From Sediminibacterium sp. (GTDB lineage Bacteria; Bacteroidota; Bacteroidia; Chitinophagales; Chitinophagaceae), in contig NZ_JAUYTR010000011.1 of NCBI RefSeq assembly GCF_030695065.1, positions 186,001-250,000 on the forward strand: a stretch of 64,000 bases of DNA, given 5' to 3'. Shown here in pieces: positions 15,112 to 25,300 of the stretch. The notes beneath the pieces were generated by a model. The model worked only from the letters and a program-made list of their open reading frames with translations, had not been told where the DNA came from and did no database searches. Position 1 is the stretch's first letter. Every line of letters starts with the position of its first letter. Made by a program: the position numbers and the translations under genes.

Positions 15112-15142
15112 CAAAAGTAATGGCTGTTAACAAGCAAGCCAA
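15112..15142 (-). promoter_or_regulatory. Promoter of pth
   Basis: On the minus strand, TTGG (15139-15142) and TACTTTTG (15112-15119) are separated by about 20 bases, fitting the Bacteroidota -33/-7 pattern. The box is only 6 bases from the ATG, so the leader is very short. Confidence 0.6.
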
Positions 15143-15149
15143 TTCCAAA

Positions 15150-15180
15150 TTGTAAATATTAGCGGTTAATGGTATATTTG
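15150..15180 (+). promoter_or_regulatory. Promoter of histidine kinase gene
   Basis: TTG at 15150-15152 and TATATTTG at 15173-15180 are 20 bases apart, the ideal Bacteroidota spacing. It runs back to back with the pth promoter. Confidence 0.65.
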
Positions 15181-15202
15181 ACCTTTAACAATACCCCTTA
15201 TT

Positions 15203-16480
15203 GTGATCAGCTTCATTATTAAACTCTGGAATACCATTGCTAATATTGGTGTTACAGACGACCTAGCATTTTTAGAAAAGAAAAAAACACAGGTCACCAA
15301 CCTGGTAGTTTCATTGGGGCTCCCTTTGTTTCTTTATTTCTCTATCGTTAATTTTTTAGAAGCACGGTATTTATTGGCTGGGCTTAATTTCACTCTCTTT
15401 GCTGGTGGCGTTTTAATTTTGATTACGCAGTTTAGACAGAAATACCAGTTGGCTCGCTTTTTAGTTATCATTGTTACTACGGCCATTTTTACTGCGCAGT
15501 GTATTTTGTTTAGAAATGGCAACGAACTACTCCTGCTGGTGAATATTATTGTAGCCATCATTTATTATACCGAAACAAAATTCATCGTTTTTATTACAGC
15601 AGTGAATGCCCTTTGTTTCTTCTGGATCAGGTACGACGCGGCTTTCAACCCAGCCATGTATGATTCTGTATCTAATGGCAGAGTTCTTTTTAATGTAGTT
15701 TGTGCCCTAATATCGTTTATTGTTGCTTTGCAATATTTTAAGTTTGAACAGATGGCTGCACAAAAAGCCATTGAACAAAAAAATGCTGAATTAGAAGCCC
15801 TCAATAAAACCAAGGAGAAACTATTCTCTATTATTGCACACGACCTTCGCTCTCCTATTGCACAACTTAAAAGCACACTAGATTTAGTAAATAGAGACTA
15901 TATTTCTAAAGAGGAATTTCACGACCTCTCTCATCATTTCACCAAACAGATAGACCAGTTGCAAGACAATATGAACAACTTGCTTACCTGGAGTCAAAGC
16001 CAATTAAATGGCATCATTACTAAGCCACAGGCGGTGAGTGCTTCCATAGTTATACAAGAAGTAATTGATTTATTAAAGCAACAATGGCAGGCCAAAGAAT
16101 TACAAATTCAATTTCAGCCTTTTGATGAAACCGTTTGGATGGACCCCGATCATTTAAAATTAATTGTTCGAAATTTATTATCTAATGCCATTAAGTTCAG
16201 CAATAAAAAACACGCTATCGTTTTCAATCATTCTACCAACAACAAAGAATTAACCATCTCTATTAGAGACACGGGTATGGGAATGCCACAAGAACAATTA
16301 GAAATGCTGTTTACTTCAGACGCTATTCAATCTACCCACGGTACCGATAAAGAAAGAGGCACAGGCTTAGGTTTAAAACTGTGTAAAGAATTCCTCGATA
16401 AAAACAACGGCGAAATTTGGGCCATTAGTGAGTTGGGTATTGGCAGTACCTTCTTTTTTACTGTTCCCTTGTTTAAATAA
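15203..16480 (+). CDS. Membrane sensor histidine kinase
   Basis: 425 residues from a GTG codon at 15203, chosen because the promoter box ends at 15180 and no ATG is suitable. The N-terminal half carries about six hydrophobic helices (residues 35-185) with no large extracellular domain, then a short coiled linker (EQKNAELEALNKTKEK). The HisKA motif FSIIAHDLRSPI contains the phosphorylated histidine. The HATPase domain shows NLLSNAIKFS (N box), DTGMGMP (G1) and GTGLGL (G2). No response regulator is adjacent. The kinase core resembles that of the TPR kinase at 49-51 kb. Signal unknown. Confidence 0.9.
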   Translation: MISFIIKLWNTIANIGVTDDLAFLEKKKTQVTNLVVSLGLPLFLYFSIVNFLEARYLLAGLNFTLFAGGVLILITQFRQKYQLARFLVIIVTTAIFTAQCILFRNGNELLLLVNIIVAIIYYTETKFIVFITAVNALCFFWIRYDAAFNPAMYDSVSNGRVLFNVVCALISFIVALQYFKFEQMAAQKAIEQKNAELEALNKTKEKLFSIIAHDLRSPIAQLKSTLDLVNRDYISKEEFHDLSHHFTKQIDQLQDNMNNLLTWSQSQLNGIITKPQAVSASIVIQEVIDLLKQQWQAKELQIQFQPFDETVWMDPDHLKLIVRNLLSNAIKFSNKKHAIVFNHSTNNKELTISIRDTGMGMPQEQLEMLFTSDAIQSTHGTDKERGTGLGLKLCKEFLDKNNGEIWAISELGIGSTFFFTVPLFK

Positions 16481-16518
16481 TGTTGGCTTAAGACTGCTGC
16501 ATTAGGGTCATAAAAAAA

Positions 16519-16542
16519 GTCCCGACTGCAAGCAATCGGGAC
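16519..16542 (-). terminator. Rho-independent terminator of rplY
   Basis: On the minus strand, GTCCCGA pairs with TCGGGAC around a 10-base loop, followed by seven T, 23 bases after the rplY stop. Confidence 0.85.
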
Positions 16543-16564
16543 CAAACTATCAATGGTTGGATAA

Positions 16565-17155
16565 TTATTTCTTCTTCTCGTCTTTTGCAGCTGTTGCTTC
16601 TTCCTGCTTTAACTGACGAGTCATTACTACTGAAGCAATTGGAATTCGTGGTGAGTTCAAGATTTCCATATTTGGAGTCTTAACATCTTCAACACGAATA
16701 TTTCCGTTTAATTCTAAGCTAGTAATATCTACTTCAATAGTAGAAGTTAGGTCCTTAGGAAGTGCTTTAATTTTTAAAGACTTCATTTTAGTTACCAACT
16801 TGCCACCACCTTTAACACCTACAGATACACCAGTAAACTTCAATGGTAATGTTGCAATTACTTTTTTGTTGTCTACTAGCTCTAATAAGTCTACGTGGAT
16901 TAAGCTGTCTGAAACTTTATCAAACTGTAGGTCTTTCAAAATACACTTGTATTTTTTTCCACCTACTGAAACTTCTGCCAATTGGAATTCACCAGTGTAT
17001 ACTAATGGCTTAAATGCCTTAGCTGGAGCATAGAAATTAATCTCCTCCGCACCCCCGTAAATTACACCTGGCACGTTTTCTTGAGAGCGAATCTGGCGGG
17101 CGGCTTTTTTGCCATGTTCGGTCCTCAGAACACCTTCGATTGTAATTGTATTCAT
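16565..17155 (-). CDS. rplY: 50S ribosomal protein L25/general stress protein Ctc
   Basis: 196 residues. It binds 5S rRNA in the large ribosomal subunit. The N-terminal L25 domain starts TITIEGVLRTEHGKKAARQIR and contains VPGVIYGG; the C-terminal TL5-type extension spans about 95-180, with a lysine-rich end. The two-domain length is the Ctc type. Its own -7 box TACTTTTG lies at 17176-17183 on the minus strand, and a strong terminator follows. Upstream is prs, a pairing also found in other bacteria (prs-ctc). Confidence 0.95.
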   Translation of the reverse strand: MNTITIEGVLRTEHGKKAARQIRSQENVPGVIYGGAEEINFYAPAKAFKPLVYTGEFQLAEVSVGGKKYKCILKDLQFDKVSDSLIHVDLLELVDNKKVIATLPLKFTGVSVGVKGGGKLVTKMKSLKIKALPKDLTSTIEVDITSLELNGNIRVEDVKTPNMEILNSPRIPIASVVMTRQLKQEEATAAKDEKKK

Positions 17156-17175
17156 TGTATTTATTTTTTGGACGG

Positions 17176-17183
17176 CAAAAGTA
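17176..17183 (-). promoter_or_regulatory. Promoter -7 box of rplY
   Basis: TACTTTTG on the minus strand, 20 bases before the rplY ATG, in the short gap after prs. Confidence 0.5.
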
Positions 17184-17192
17184 AGGAAAATC

Positions 17193-18149
17193 TTACTTAT
17201 TACGCCCTTTTAACTGAGAATGAATGAAAAGACTGGTAATACTCTTGTTTTCATAGGCATTCCGAATAGCTATGGCAAACAAATCGGCCACCGAAATGGC
17301 TTTAATTTTAGCCGATTCCTTCCTTAACGGGATGGTATCGCATACTACTAGCTCTTCTAACACACTGTTTTCAATGTTTTCATAGGCGTTTCCGCTTAAA
17401 ACAGGGTGTGTAATTAATGCTCGTACGCTTCTGGCTCCTTTTTCTTTGAGCAAGCCTGCAGCCTTTGCAAGGGTTCCGCCTGTGTCGCAAATATCATCTA
17501 CCAACACAATGTCTTTACCCGCTACATCTCCAATTACCACCATACTAGCAATTTCATTGGCTCTTTTGCGGTGTTTATCGCAAATAACCATTTCGGCGTT
17601 AAAATAGCTGGCTATTTCACGAACACGGTTGGTGCTGCCTACGTCTGGTGCGGCAAAAGCCAGGTTCTCTAGCTTTAATTGTTCTATATAAGGGATAAAA
17701 ATAGCTGAACTATCTAAGTGATCCACTGGTACATCAAAGAAGCCTTGAATTTGAGCTGCGTGTAGATCCATCGTAATGATTCTGTCTGCGCCTGCTGCTT
17801 CTAATAATGTGGCAATTAATTTTGCGCCAATGGCCACCCTTGGTTTGTCTTTGCGGTCTTGACGGGCAAATCCATAATAAGGTATTACTGCAATTACTTT
17901 GTAAGCACTTGCCCTTTTGGCTGCATCAATCATCAACAACAATTCCATTAAGTTATCGGTGGGAGCATACGTGCTTTGCACTAAAAAAACATAATCTCCA
18001 CGGATACTCTCTAAAAAAACGGGCTGAAACTCGCCGTCACTGAATTTTTGGATATTGATTTTACCGATGGTTGCTCCAAAGCGTTGTGCTATTTTCTCGG
18101 CCAATTTTTGCGAACCTGTACCAGAAAAAATTTTAACAGAAGGATTCAT
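17193..18149 (-). CDS. prs: Ribose-phosphate pyrophosphokinase
   Basis: 318 residues from the ATG at 18149. It makes PRPP from ribose 5-phosphate and ATP for purine, pyrimidine, His and Trp synthesis. Visible motifs: KIFSGTGSQKLAEKIA start, the flexible-loop region YYGFARQDRKDKPR, TMDLHAAQIQGFF, and the PRPP-binding loop DIVLVDDICDTGGT. Length is normal. A TAnnTTTG box lies at 18168-18175. Downstream is rplY. Confidence 0.96.
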   Translation of the reverse strand: MNPSVKIFSGTGSQKLAEKIAQRFGATIGKINIQKFSDGEFQPVFLESIRGDYVFLVQSTYAPTDNLMELLLMIDAAKRASAYKVIAVIPYYGFARQDRKDKPRVAIGAKLIATLLEAAGADRIITMDLHAAQIQGFFDVPVDHLDSSAIFIPYIEQLKLENLAFAAPDVGSTNRVREIASYFNAEMVICDKHRKRANEIASMVVIGDVAGKDIVLVDDICDTGGTLAKAAGLLKEKGARSVRALITHPVLSGNAYENIENSVLEELVVCDTIPLRKESAKIKAISVADLFAIAIRNAYENKSITSLFIHSQLKGRNK

Positions 18150-18167
18150 ATAATTGTGGGTAAGGCG

Positions 18168-18175
18168 CAAAGGTA
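18168..18175 (-). promoter_or_regulatory. Promoter -7 box of prs
   Basis: TACCTTTG on the minus strand, 18 bases before the prs ATG. No good -33 element is visible. Confidence 0.5.
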
Positions 18176-18223
18176 TTTAATTCAAAATGGTTTTTGTATT
18201 TTGATTTAACTAATGTTTATAAT

Positions 18224-18913
18224 ATGAGGAAATTTTCTATTAAGGATTGGGCGATGGATGATCAACCTCGCAAGAAGCTGATGCAAAAGGGTTCTGCAGC
18301 TTTATCTAATGCAGAACTATTGACCATTTTAATTAATTCAGGGAATGCGTTTTTAAGCGCCAACGATATTGCCAAACATTTATTAAATGCTACCGAAAAC
18401 AACTTACACAAGTTGGCCACTTTAAGTGTGAAAGAACTGGTGAACCTCAAAATTAAAGGACTCGGCGAGGCCAAAGCCATTGCCATTGCCGCTTCCCTTG
18501 AATTGGGCCTAAGAAGGCAGTCGGACACTATTCAGAAAAAACAAGTCAGCAGCAGCAAAGACGTGGCTTCTTATTTGCAAGCCAGTATGCAATATTTACT
18601 AAGGGAAGTGTTTGCTATTGTGCTTTTGAATAGGGCCAACCGAATCATCCACTTCGAAATTATTAGCGAAGGCGGTATCACCGGTACCGTGGCCGACCCT
18701 CGCATCATTTTAAAACGAGCACTAGAGCACAATGCCACAGGCATTATTCTATGTCATAACCACCCCAGCGGCAACCTAAAACCCAGCCAAGCAGACGAAA
18801 TGTTGACCCGTAAAATAAAAAATGCTGCTGCTTTTTTAGACATCATCGTAACCGATCATATTATTGTGAGTAATGAAGGGTATTTTAGTTTTGCGGATGA
18901 GGGGATGCTTTAA
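18224..18913 (+). CDS. radC: RadC family DNA repair protein (JAB domain)
   Basis: 229 residues from the ATG at 18224. An N-terminal helix-hairpin-helix region (KELVNLKIKGLGEAKAIAI) precedes a JAB/MPN domain whose metal motif is complete: EGGITGTVADPR, then HNHPSG, then S and D in KPSQADE. RadC-type proteins are historically tied to DNA repair, but the molecular activity is unclear. The gene is alone and divergent from prs, and is followed by a repeat-rich intergenic region. Confidence 0.92.
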   Translation: MRKFSIKDWAMDDQPRKKLMQKGSAALSNAELLTILINSGNAFLSANDIAKHLLNATENNLHKLATLSVKELVNLKIKGLGEAKAIAIAASLELGLRRQSDTIQKKQVSSSKDVASYLQASMQYLLREVFAIVLLNRANRIIHFEIISEGGITGTVADPRIILKRALEHNATGIILCHNHPSGNLKPSQADEMLTRKIKNAAAFLDIIVTDHIIVSNEGYFSFADEGML

Positions 18914-19353
18914 AAGATGCTCTATAACTTAAAAAGTTGCTTCGCTCGCGGCCCAAAAATGCATGTACTAAAATCCAGACTTTCTTCATTCAGCATTTTT
19001 GAAATGCTCGCTTTCGCAACTTTTTAAATTATATATACACTTTTTTAAATCTTATTATGCTTTGCAATCCTGAAATGCTCGTTTTCGCAAGTTTATGAAA
19101 GATGCATCACCAATATTTAAATTACTAAAGCATCCCCTCATACATCTGTCTATGCTTAGCATTACATTTCCTTGCAAGTTTTGAAAGAAGATGAACTTAT
19201 TTTTTCTTATTTGGCCATTTCATTAAAGTTCTTTTTTTCGGGGTGAATGAAATTGGATCTAACTACAAAGTTGAAAAATAAATTATTGATTATTGTTGTT
19301 GTGTGATGTAAATTCAACTATTAAATACAATTCAAAAAGTTCAACATATATTT
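18914..19353. repeat. Intergenic region with inverted and direct repeats
   Basis: 440 bases without a gene. TTAAAAAGTTGC (18929-18940) is the inverse of GCAACTTTTTAA (19016-19027). GAAATGCTCGCTTTCGCAA recurs almost unchanged about 70 bases later (GAAATGCTCGTTTTCGCAA). GCAATCCTGAAATGCTC (19064-19080) has an exact inverted copy at 20307-20323, beyond the next gene. Confidence 0.7.
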
Positions 19354-20109
19354 TTGAAATTTATCACAATCATAAGTCTTTTGATGCTTTGTCAATTCAG
19401 TTTGGCACAAGCCCCCAACTTAACGAATTGGAAAATTGACACCCTGCCAATGGGTGACCTGATATATAAAGCTAATCAATCAAAAAACAATTGGGTATTT
19501 GTTCAATCAGGAGGAATATGGGATATCATTCAGAATCCTTACAGCAAACATAAGGGTGACAGCTTACCTTTTTCTAAGAAATTCATCAATAAAAAATTTA
19601 AACATTTTGAGGGGAGAAAGTTTGTTAAGAAAACAACAGATGGATTCTTAATAGGCTTTAACAATGGAGAATTTAGTGGTGGCTTGCATTTCATGGATCT
19701 GAAAGGACATGGTGTTTATGAAATTGAAAAAGGAATAACTATTAATAATTTTTTTGAATTCCAATCAAAAATATATGCAATTGAAGGAATGTATTTTGGA
19801 AAAATAATTGAAATATTTAAAGTCAATGGTTTTTGGAAAACCCAATCAGTTTCCAATTTATATGATATTCCCAAACTGATTGCCGATCATAACAACGAAA
19901 AGTTAATCGTAGGAAGTCAATATATTTTTAAGTTTGGAAAAGATTTAAAACCAATAGAAATTTTAAAGTCCCCTTTCTATTGGGGTATATTGTATCCATC
20001 GTCCATCTTGATTGACAATGAAGTCCTTTATCTTTCAATGAGACAAGGTGTATTAAAAATTAAAAAGTTTGACACTCACCCAACATACGAATGGTTCACA
20101 CCAAAATAA
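19354..20109 (+). CDS. Hypothetical exported protein flanked by inverted repeats
   Basis: 251 residues from a TTG start; the signal peptide (MKFITIISLLMLCQFSLAQA) supports this start. The mature protein has repeated short strands (NWVFVQSGGIWDII, DGFLIGFNNGEF, NNFFEFQSKIYAI, EKLIVGSQYIFKFG), a pattern that suggests a beta-propeller-like fold. No family is recognised. Nested inverted repeats at about 18.93/20.39 kb and 19.06/20.32 kb enclose it, and codon use looks more AT-rich than the neighbours, so it may be an acquired unit. Confidence 0.65.
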   Translation: MKFITIISLLMLCQFSLAQAPNLTNWKIDTLPMGDLIYKANQSKNNWVFVQSGGIWDIIQNPYSKHKGDSLPFSKKFINKKFKHFEGRKFVKKTTDGFLIGFNNGEFSGGLHFMDLKGHGVYEIEKGITINNFFEFQSKIYAIEGMYFGKIIEIFKVNGFWKTQSVSNLYDIPKLIADHNNEKLIVGSQYIFKFGKDLKPIEILKSPFYWGILYPSSILIDNEVLYLSMRQGVLKIKKFDTHPTYEWFTPK

Positions 20110-20422
20110 CATTGAACGGCGTAAGCAATATGCAAAACCAAGCAATAGTTGATTTCAGCAACATAAAATGATATGGTAAGGGGAAGTTTGAAAAAAATAC
20201 CGAGAGAACATTTTATAAATACCGTGAAGTAATTTTTGAGCGAGGCGTAAGCATTATCAAAAATTGAATTGAGAAATAGAAAGGATTTCAAAAAAAGTTG
20301 TGTAGTGAGCATTTCAGGATTGCTGAACGATAAATATCAAAATTGATGGGATTATAATTCAAGCAATACTGGGTAGCGAACGAAACAACTTTTTTGAAAA
20401 AGTTACTTTTTAAAAAAAGATA
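20110..20422. repeat. Intergenic region with inverted copies of upstream repeats
   Basis: 313 bases without a credible gene. It holds GAGCATTTCAGGATTGC (20307-20323), the exact inverse of 19064-19080, and GCGAACGAAACAACTTTTT (20376-20394), a 17-of-19 inverse match to 18931-18949. Confidence 0.7.
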
Positions 20423-20731
20423 CTATGCTTGCGCAGTAGGGCCTCCAAAATGCATCGGAATTTCAATTTGCTCCAAATCTTGAATAGCCCCATTGGCTTC
20501 TTCAAAACGAGCAATATTTTCTTCTAGTGCTTTCATAAAACGCTTGGCATGCATGGGCGTAAAAATAATACGAGACTTTACTTTGCTTTTAGGCGTGCCG
20601 GGCATCACGTTTACAAAGTCGATTACAAACTCTGCATTACTATGGGTAATAATAGCGAGGTTGGCATAAGCACCTTCTGCTACTTCTTCTGAAATTTCTA
20701 TATTCAACTGGTTGTTGGGTTGCTGTTCCAT
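20423..20731 (-). CDS. DUF3467 family protein
   Basis: 102 residues from the ATG at 20731. The sequence has the DUF3467 pattern: IEISEEVAEGAYANLAIITHS, EFVIDFVNVMPG, then a basic strand and AKRFMKALEENIARFEE. This small cytoplasmic family is nearly universal in Bacteroidota; its function is unknown. The promoter box TACTTTTG lies at 20749-20756 on the minus strand. Confidence 0.88.
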   Translation of the reverse strand: MEQQPNNQLNIEISEEVAEGAYANLAIITHSNAEFVIDFVNVMPGTPKSKVKSRIIFTPMHAKRFMKALEENIARFEEANGAIQDLEQIEIPMHFGGPTAQA

Positions 20732-20748
20732 ACATGAATTTTGAGTGC

Positions 20749-20756
20749 CAAAAGTA
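20749..20756 (-). promoter_or_regulatory. Promoter -7 box of DUF3467 gene
   Basis: TACTTTTG on the minus strand, 17 bases before the ATG. Confidence 0.5.
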
Positions 20757-20792
20757 GGGCTTAAAAACCTGATTTCCATATTCAAAAAGAAA

Positions 20793-20816
20793 GGGGCCCG
20801 TAAGAATACAGGCCCC
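20793..20816 (-). terminator. Terminator after susD-like gene
   Basis: GGGGCC pairs with GGCCCC around a 12-base loop; on the minus strand a T-rich run (TTTCTTTTTG) follows. It lies 34 bases after the SusD stop. Confidence 0.7.
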
Positions 20817-20849
20817 CCATGAGAATTAAAACTGAGAATGAAAAACTAA

Positions 20850-22292
20850 CTATTTATCCCACCACATTTTAGCATCCTGAGAGTTGGTGTTATACAACGC
20901 TGCAGCTGCGGCATAATTGGTTGGGTTATATAAAGGTTCGTTTGGTCCGTAAGGAATTCTTCTAGGAATTGCTTTTCCAGCACCTGGTGCAGGAGTTAAA
21001 GCAGGGAACCCAGTTCTTCTCCACTCAGACCATCCTTGTAAACCGTCTGGATAATGTGCTAACCAGCGCTGCTCACCAATTTTAGCGTTGTCTGCTGCAG
21101 TTCCTGTTAAAGCAACTGAAGGTTGTGCTAAATAAGTAGCAATAGCGCCTGCATTGGTAATACCCCATCTGTTCATTTCTGCAGTTACTCCACTATTGTA
21201 TACAGTGGTTGCATTTTCAGTGGTCCATCCCAATTTAGCTCCTTCTGCTCTTGCCAAAAACATTTGGCCAGCAGAAATCAAGCTTAACGGCATAGTTTGA
21301 GGAGTAGCAGTGTAAGCAAACAAGAATCCAAAACTTGGATTGGTGGTTTGCCATGCCAATGCATCTGCTCTAGTTAAACCGTATGGAAATCCTTTAGGAT
21401 TATTACCAAACTTGTCAATACGAGGATCGCCTAGTGCAGTTAATTTATCTGCAACTGTTGAACTTACCGCATAGTCAAAACGCTGGGTAATTACATAGTA
21501 AGCATATACTGGGTTATTGTAGTTTCCTCCAGGATAAGTGATGGTAGCGTTATCTGCATTCGCATCAATTACACCACCAGCAACAGCTGCGGCAAATTCT
21601 GCTTTACCCAAAGTTGGGTTTGCTTTAGAAATACGCAATGCCAAAGTAGCAATTAAAGAGTTTGCAAACTTTTTCCATTTAGTTGTATTTCCGGCATACA
21701 TGATATCGCCCTGAACTGCAGCACCAGTAGTAAACTGTGCATTAGCTGCTTTTAACTCAGCTATCAAAGCTGGGTAAATGGTCTCTTGCTTATCGTAAGG
21801 AATGGTACCATTACCTTTCAATGCTTGAGAATAAGGAATATCACCGTACGCATCTGTTAAAACAGAAAAGTAATAAGCCTTTAAAATTCTAGCTATAGCA
21901 ATCTGATTGGCATTTGCACCAAACTCACCAGCAGCTGCCGCAGTAGCAGGATCACTATTGGTGTTAATGATATTTTGTAAATCGTACAAAGCTCCTGCAT
22001 AAAAACCATCCCAGTTTAAGGTAGTGGTAGCATAGCGAGAGATATCGGTGTACTGGGTTTCAGACATATACTGCGCATATAATCCTGCAGTTGTGTTGAT
22101 ACCATTTCCCCAAACGTTACCGCCAATACCGGCTAGTACGTTGGTTAATAAGGCTGAAGTAATAGGAATGGTTGTTGCATTAGGATTTCGGTTTATATCA
22201 CCGAATTCATTAATGCCCTTGCTACAACCTACCATTAGTGTGGCACAAACCCCTAACGACAGCACAGCTTTTTTTATATTCATACTTTTCAT
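20850..22292 (-). CDS. SusD/RagB-like outer-membrane lipoprotein
   Basis: 480 residues. The lipoprotein signal ends at a cysteine (CATLMVGCSKG), followed by INEFGDINRNPNATT, the typical start of the SusD-like_2 group. These proteins form the lid of a SusC transporter and capture glycans, peptides or other ligands at the cell surface. Helical TPR-like segments fill the middle (ATAAAAGEFGANANQIAIARILKAYYFSVLTDAYGDIPYSQ). It lies 18 bases after susC in the same operon. No glycosidase is nearby, so the ligand cannot be guessed. Confidence 0.92.
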   Translation of the reverse strand: MKSMNIKKAVLSLGVCATLMVGCSKGINEFGDINRNPNATTIPITSALLTNVLAGIGGNVWGNGINTTAGLYAQYMSETQYTDISRYATTTLNWDGFYAGALYDLQNIINTNSDPATAAAAGEFGANANQIAIARILKAYYFSVLTDAYGDIPYSQALKGNGTIPYDKQETIYPALIAELKAANAQFTTGAAVQGDIMYAGNTTKWKKFANSLIATLALRISKANPTLGKAEFAAAVAGGVIDANADNATITYPGGNYNNPVYAYYVITQRFDYAVSSTVADKLTALGDPRIDKFGNNPKGFPYGLTRADALAWQTTNPSFGFLFAYTATPQTMPLSLISAGQMFLARAEGAKLGWTTENATTVYNSGVTAEMNRWGITNAGAIATYLAQPSVALTGTAADNAKIGEQRWLAHYPDGLQGWSEWRRTGFPALTPAPGAGKAIPRRIPYGPNEPLYNPTNYAAAAALYNTNSQDAKMWWDK

Positions 22293-22310
22293 GATAATTG
22301 TTTTAGGGTT

Positions 22311-25300
22311 TTAGAATGATACCTTAACGTTAAATCCAATTGTTCTTGCACCTGGCATTTGACCATCTTCCCCTTGTACTCCACTGATTTCAGATGGATC
22401 AAAGTTCTTAGAGTCTCTGAAGATGAAGAATAAGTTACGACCAGTTAAAGCAATTGAAGCACCTTGAATAGATTTACCAAACTTCCCTAGTTTTTGAGTT
22501 GGGATAGAATAACCTATGCTTAACTCACGCAATTTGGCATAAGACAATTTGTGAACGAATGGTTCAGCAATTTGCTGGTAGTAAAACTGGTGGAAATAAT
22601 CATAAGCATCTACATAAATATCAACAGGGGTTCTTCCGTCTCTAGCATCAACGCCAGTTACACGAACACCACCGCCTGCAGATACTGGATCACGCTTCGG
22701 ATTGCCCTTTTCGTTTAATCCAGCAGTTTGATCTAACAATCCAGAGAAAGTTCCCCACTGCTCAGATAGAGAGAAGAAACGTCCACCAAACTGATAGTCA
22801 AATGTTAAACCAACATTGAAGTTTTTATAGCTAAAGAAGTTTTGTAAACCTCCGGTTAACTTAGGTACAACTGAACCCCAATCTTTAGATGCATCTCTTT
22901 GATACCAACCTAAACCACCGCTAAATCCATTGGTAGTAATCAATGGTTGGCCATCAGCATTACGTGCAATACCACCACCTCTTAACATACCCCACTGCTC
23001 ACCCACGAAGTGGAAAGCACGTGCAAAACGAGTTCCGAAAGAACCGCCTGCTAAAGTATAGCTGGTTAAACCTGGAGCCAATGCTCTTACTTTATTGTCT
23101 AATAAGTAAGCAACAGTGGTATTCACAGTCCAGTTAAAGTCTTTCTTCTTCATTAGGTCTACACCCAATTCTAATTCAAGACCTGAACGGCTAACCCATG
23201 CAGCATTGATGGTTTGAGAAGTAAATCCAGAAACACCAGATACTGTTACGCCCAAAGGCTCGTCTCTGTTGTTCTCGTTATAATAAGTAAGATTCATGCG
23301 AACCTTGTTCTTAGCAAAACGCAAGTCTAACCCTGCTTCCCATGTGGTAGTTAATGCACCACGTAAGTTAGCATCAGGTGATCCATCAGGAGTTCCCATC
23401 AAGAAGTTAGTACCCCATAATAATGGGTTAACTGAATAGTTCAAGTTTAATGCATAAGGGTTCAAAGTCTTAGGCTTCTTACCCCATGATGCAAACGCTT
23501 TACCAAAGTTTAACCAAGGCAATGCAGTCTTAGTAAACTCAGAAAATACAAATGCACCACCTATTGAAGGAGACAACAATGAATTATTTGAAGAAGGTAA
23601 AGTAGAGAACCAGTCGTTACGTACAGCCCATGTTAAGCTTAGGTACTTTCTGAATTCTACATCTCCAAATGCAAACAATGAATTTGCTTGTTGATCAGAT
23701 CTTGCATTAGAAATAGAAGGAACCGCTTTTGAGTTGGCAATGGCATATAAACCTGGAACGTTTAATCCTTGGTTGGTATTCATAGACACCGCTCTGTTGC
23801 GAATATTCAATCTATTAGCTCCCACATTTGCAGCTACTACGAAGTCTCCGAAAGTATTGTTGTAACTTAAGATACCTTCAAAGTTCCACTCATTGTTAAC
23901 TGTATTGCTGGTTGCATATGATGCCAATACTCCTGTTTGTCCACCAGAAGATTGAAGAATATTAGGATCAATATTCTCTACGTTTCCGTTGAACTGATCT
24001 TTACGGATGCTACCCTTGAACTTTAAGTTTTTAGAAAACTTAACAGTCAAGTTTACGTCTCCGTATAAACGATCACGACGTTGGTTACGTTGAATGTTTT
24101 CAAAATAAGAATAAGGATTGTACCAGTAGTTACCTGCCCAAACACTGTTCTGTGGTGCAGCTGCACTCCAAGAACCTGGGTTTCTGCGGAAGTTCCAAGA
24201 AGGAATGGTTCCTATTGGCGTTCTAATACCAGATAATTCTTTTAAGATATTAATATCTAGATCTCTGTGGAACCACTGGCTAAAGTTACCAGATGAGTTG
24301 TTGGCATATCCATCAGAGAAATCACCACTGATTAACTGATTGGTATAAGTTAAGTTGGCTCCAATAGTGAAAATGCTACCCAAATCCATTGAGAAATTTG
24401 CATTCAAATTATGTCTTAAAGACTTGGTGTTAGGTAACATACCCTTGATGTTCTGGTTGGTATAAGAAACCCTTAAGCTTTGACCAGCGCCATTGCTTTG
24501 AGAGAAACTTACGTTGGTATTAGCAGTAACACCGGTATTCCAGAAATCTCTTGCATTGTTAGGTTGAGGAGTAAAGCTGGCAGTTTTTCCTGATCTTGAA
24601 TGACCTGGAATAAATGCATACCAAGGAATATACTCAGAACCATCAATTTTTGGACCCCATGATGCATCATCGGTAAAATCGCGGTAACGCTTACCGTTTA
24701 ATGCTTGCCATTCTGCTGGCATAGTAGGGTTATAAGTAAAAGTTAACCAACCACCATCACCACCACCATATTCATTTTGGTAGTTAGGCATGAAAGCAGC
24801 TTTGTCAAAAGTTGTAGACTGGTTTACTTCTACACCAATGCCTTTTCCTGCTCTACCTTTTTTGGTAGTAATAACAATGGCACCGTTACCAGCGCGGCTA
24901 CCAAATAAAGCGGTAGCGTTCGCACCTTTTAATACCGTAATATCTTCAACATCGTCTGGGTTAATATCAAAAGAGTTGGTGATAGTTCCATCAACAATAT
25001 AGATAGCACCCTGGTCTCCCAAAGATCCACCACCTCTAATACGAAGGAAACCCTGATCGTTCAATTTAGCAGAAGATTGACCTCTGAATTGAACCCCAGC
25101 TACTTTACCCGCTAAAGCGTTGTTTAAGTTTGGCTGACGAATTACATTCAATTTTTCGTCGTTAATTACTTGAGAACTGAAAGGAGTTGTTCTCTGTGAT
25201 TTTTTAACGCCAAATGCGCTTGTTACAAAAACCTCTTCTAGCTCTCCAGCTAAAGTGGCTATTTTAACGTTTTGGTATCCAGTTGTTGCTGCAAACTCAA

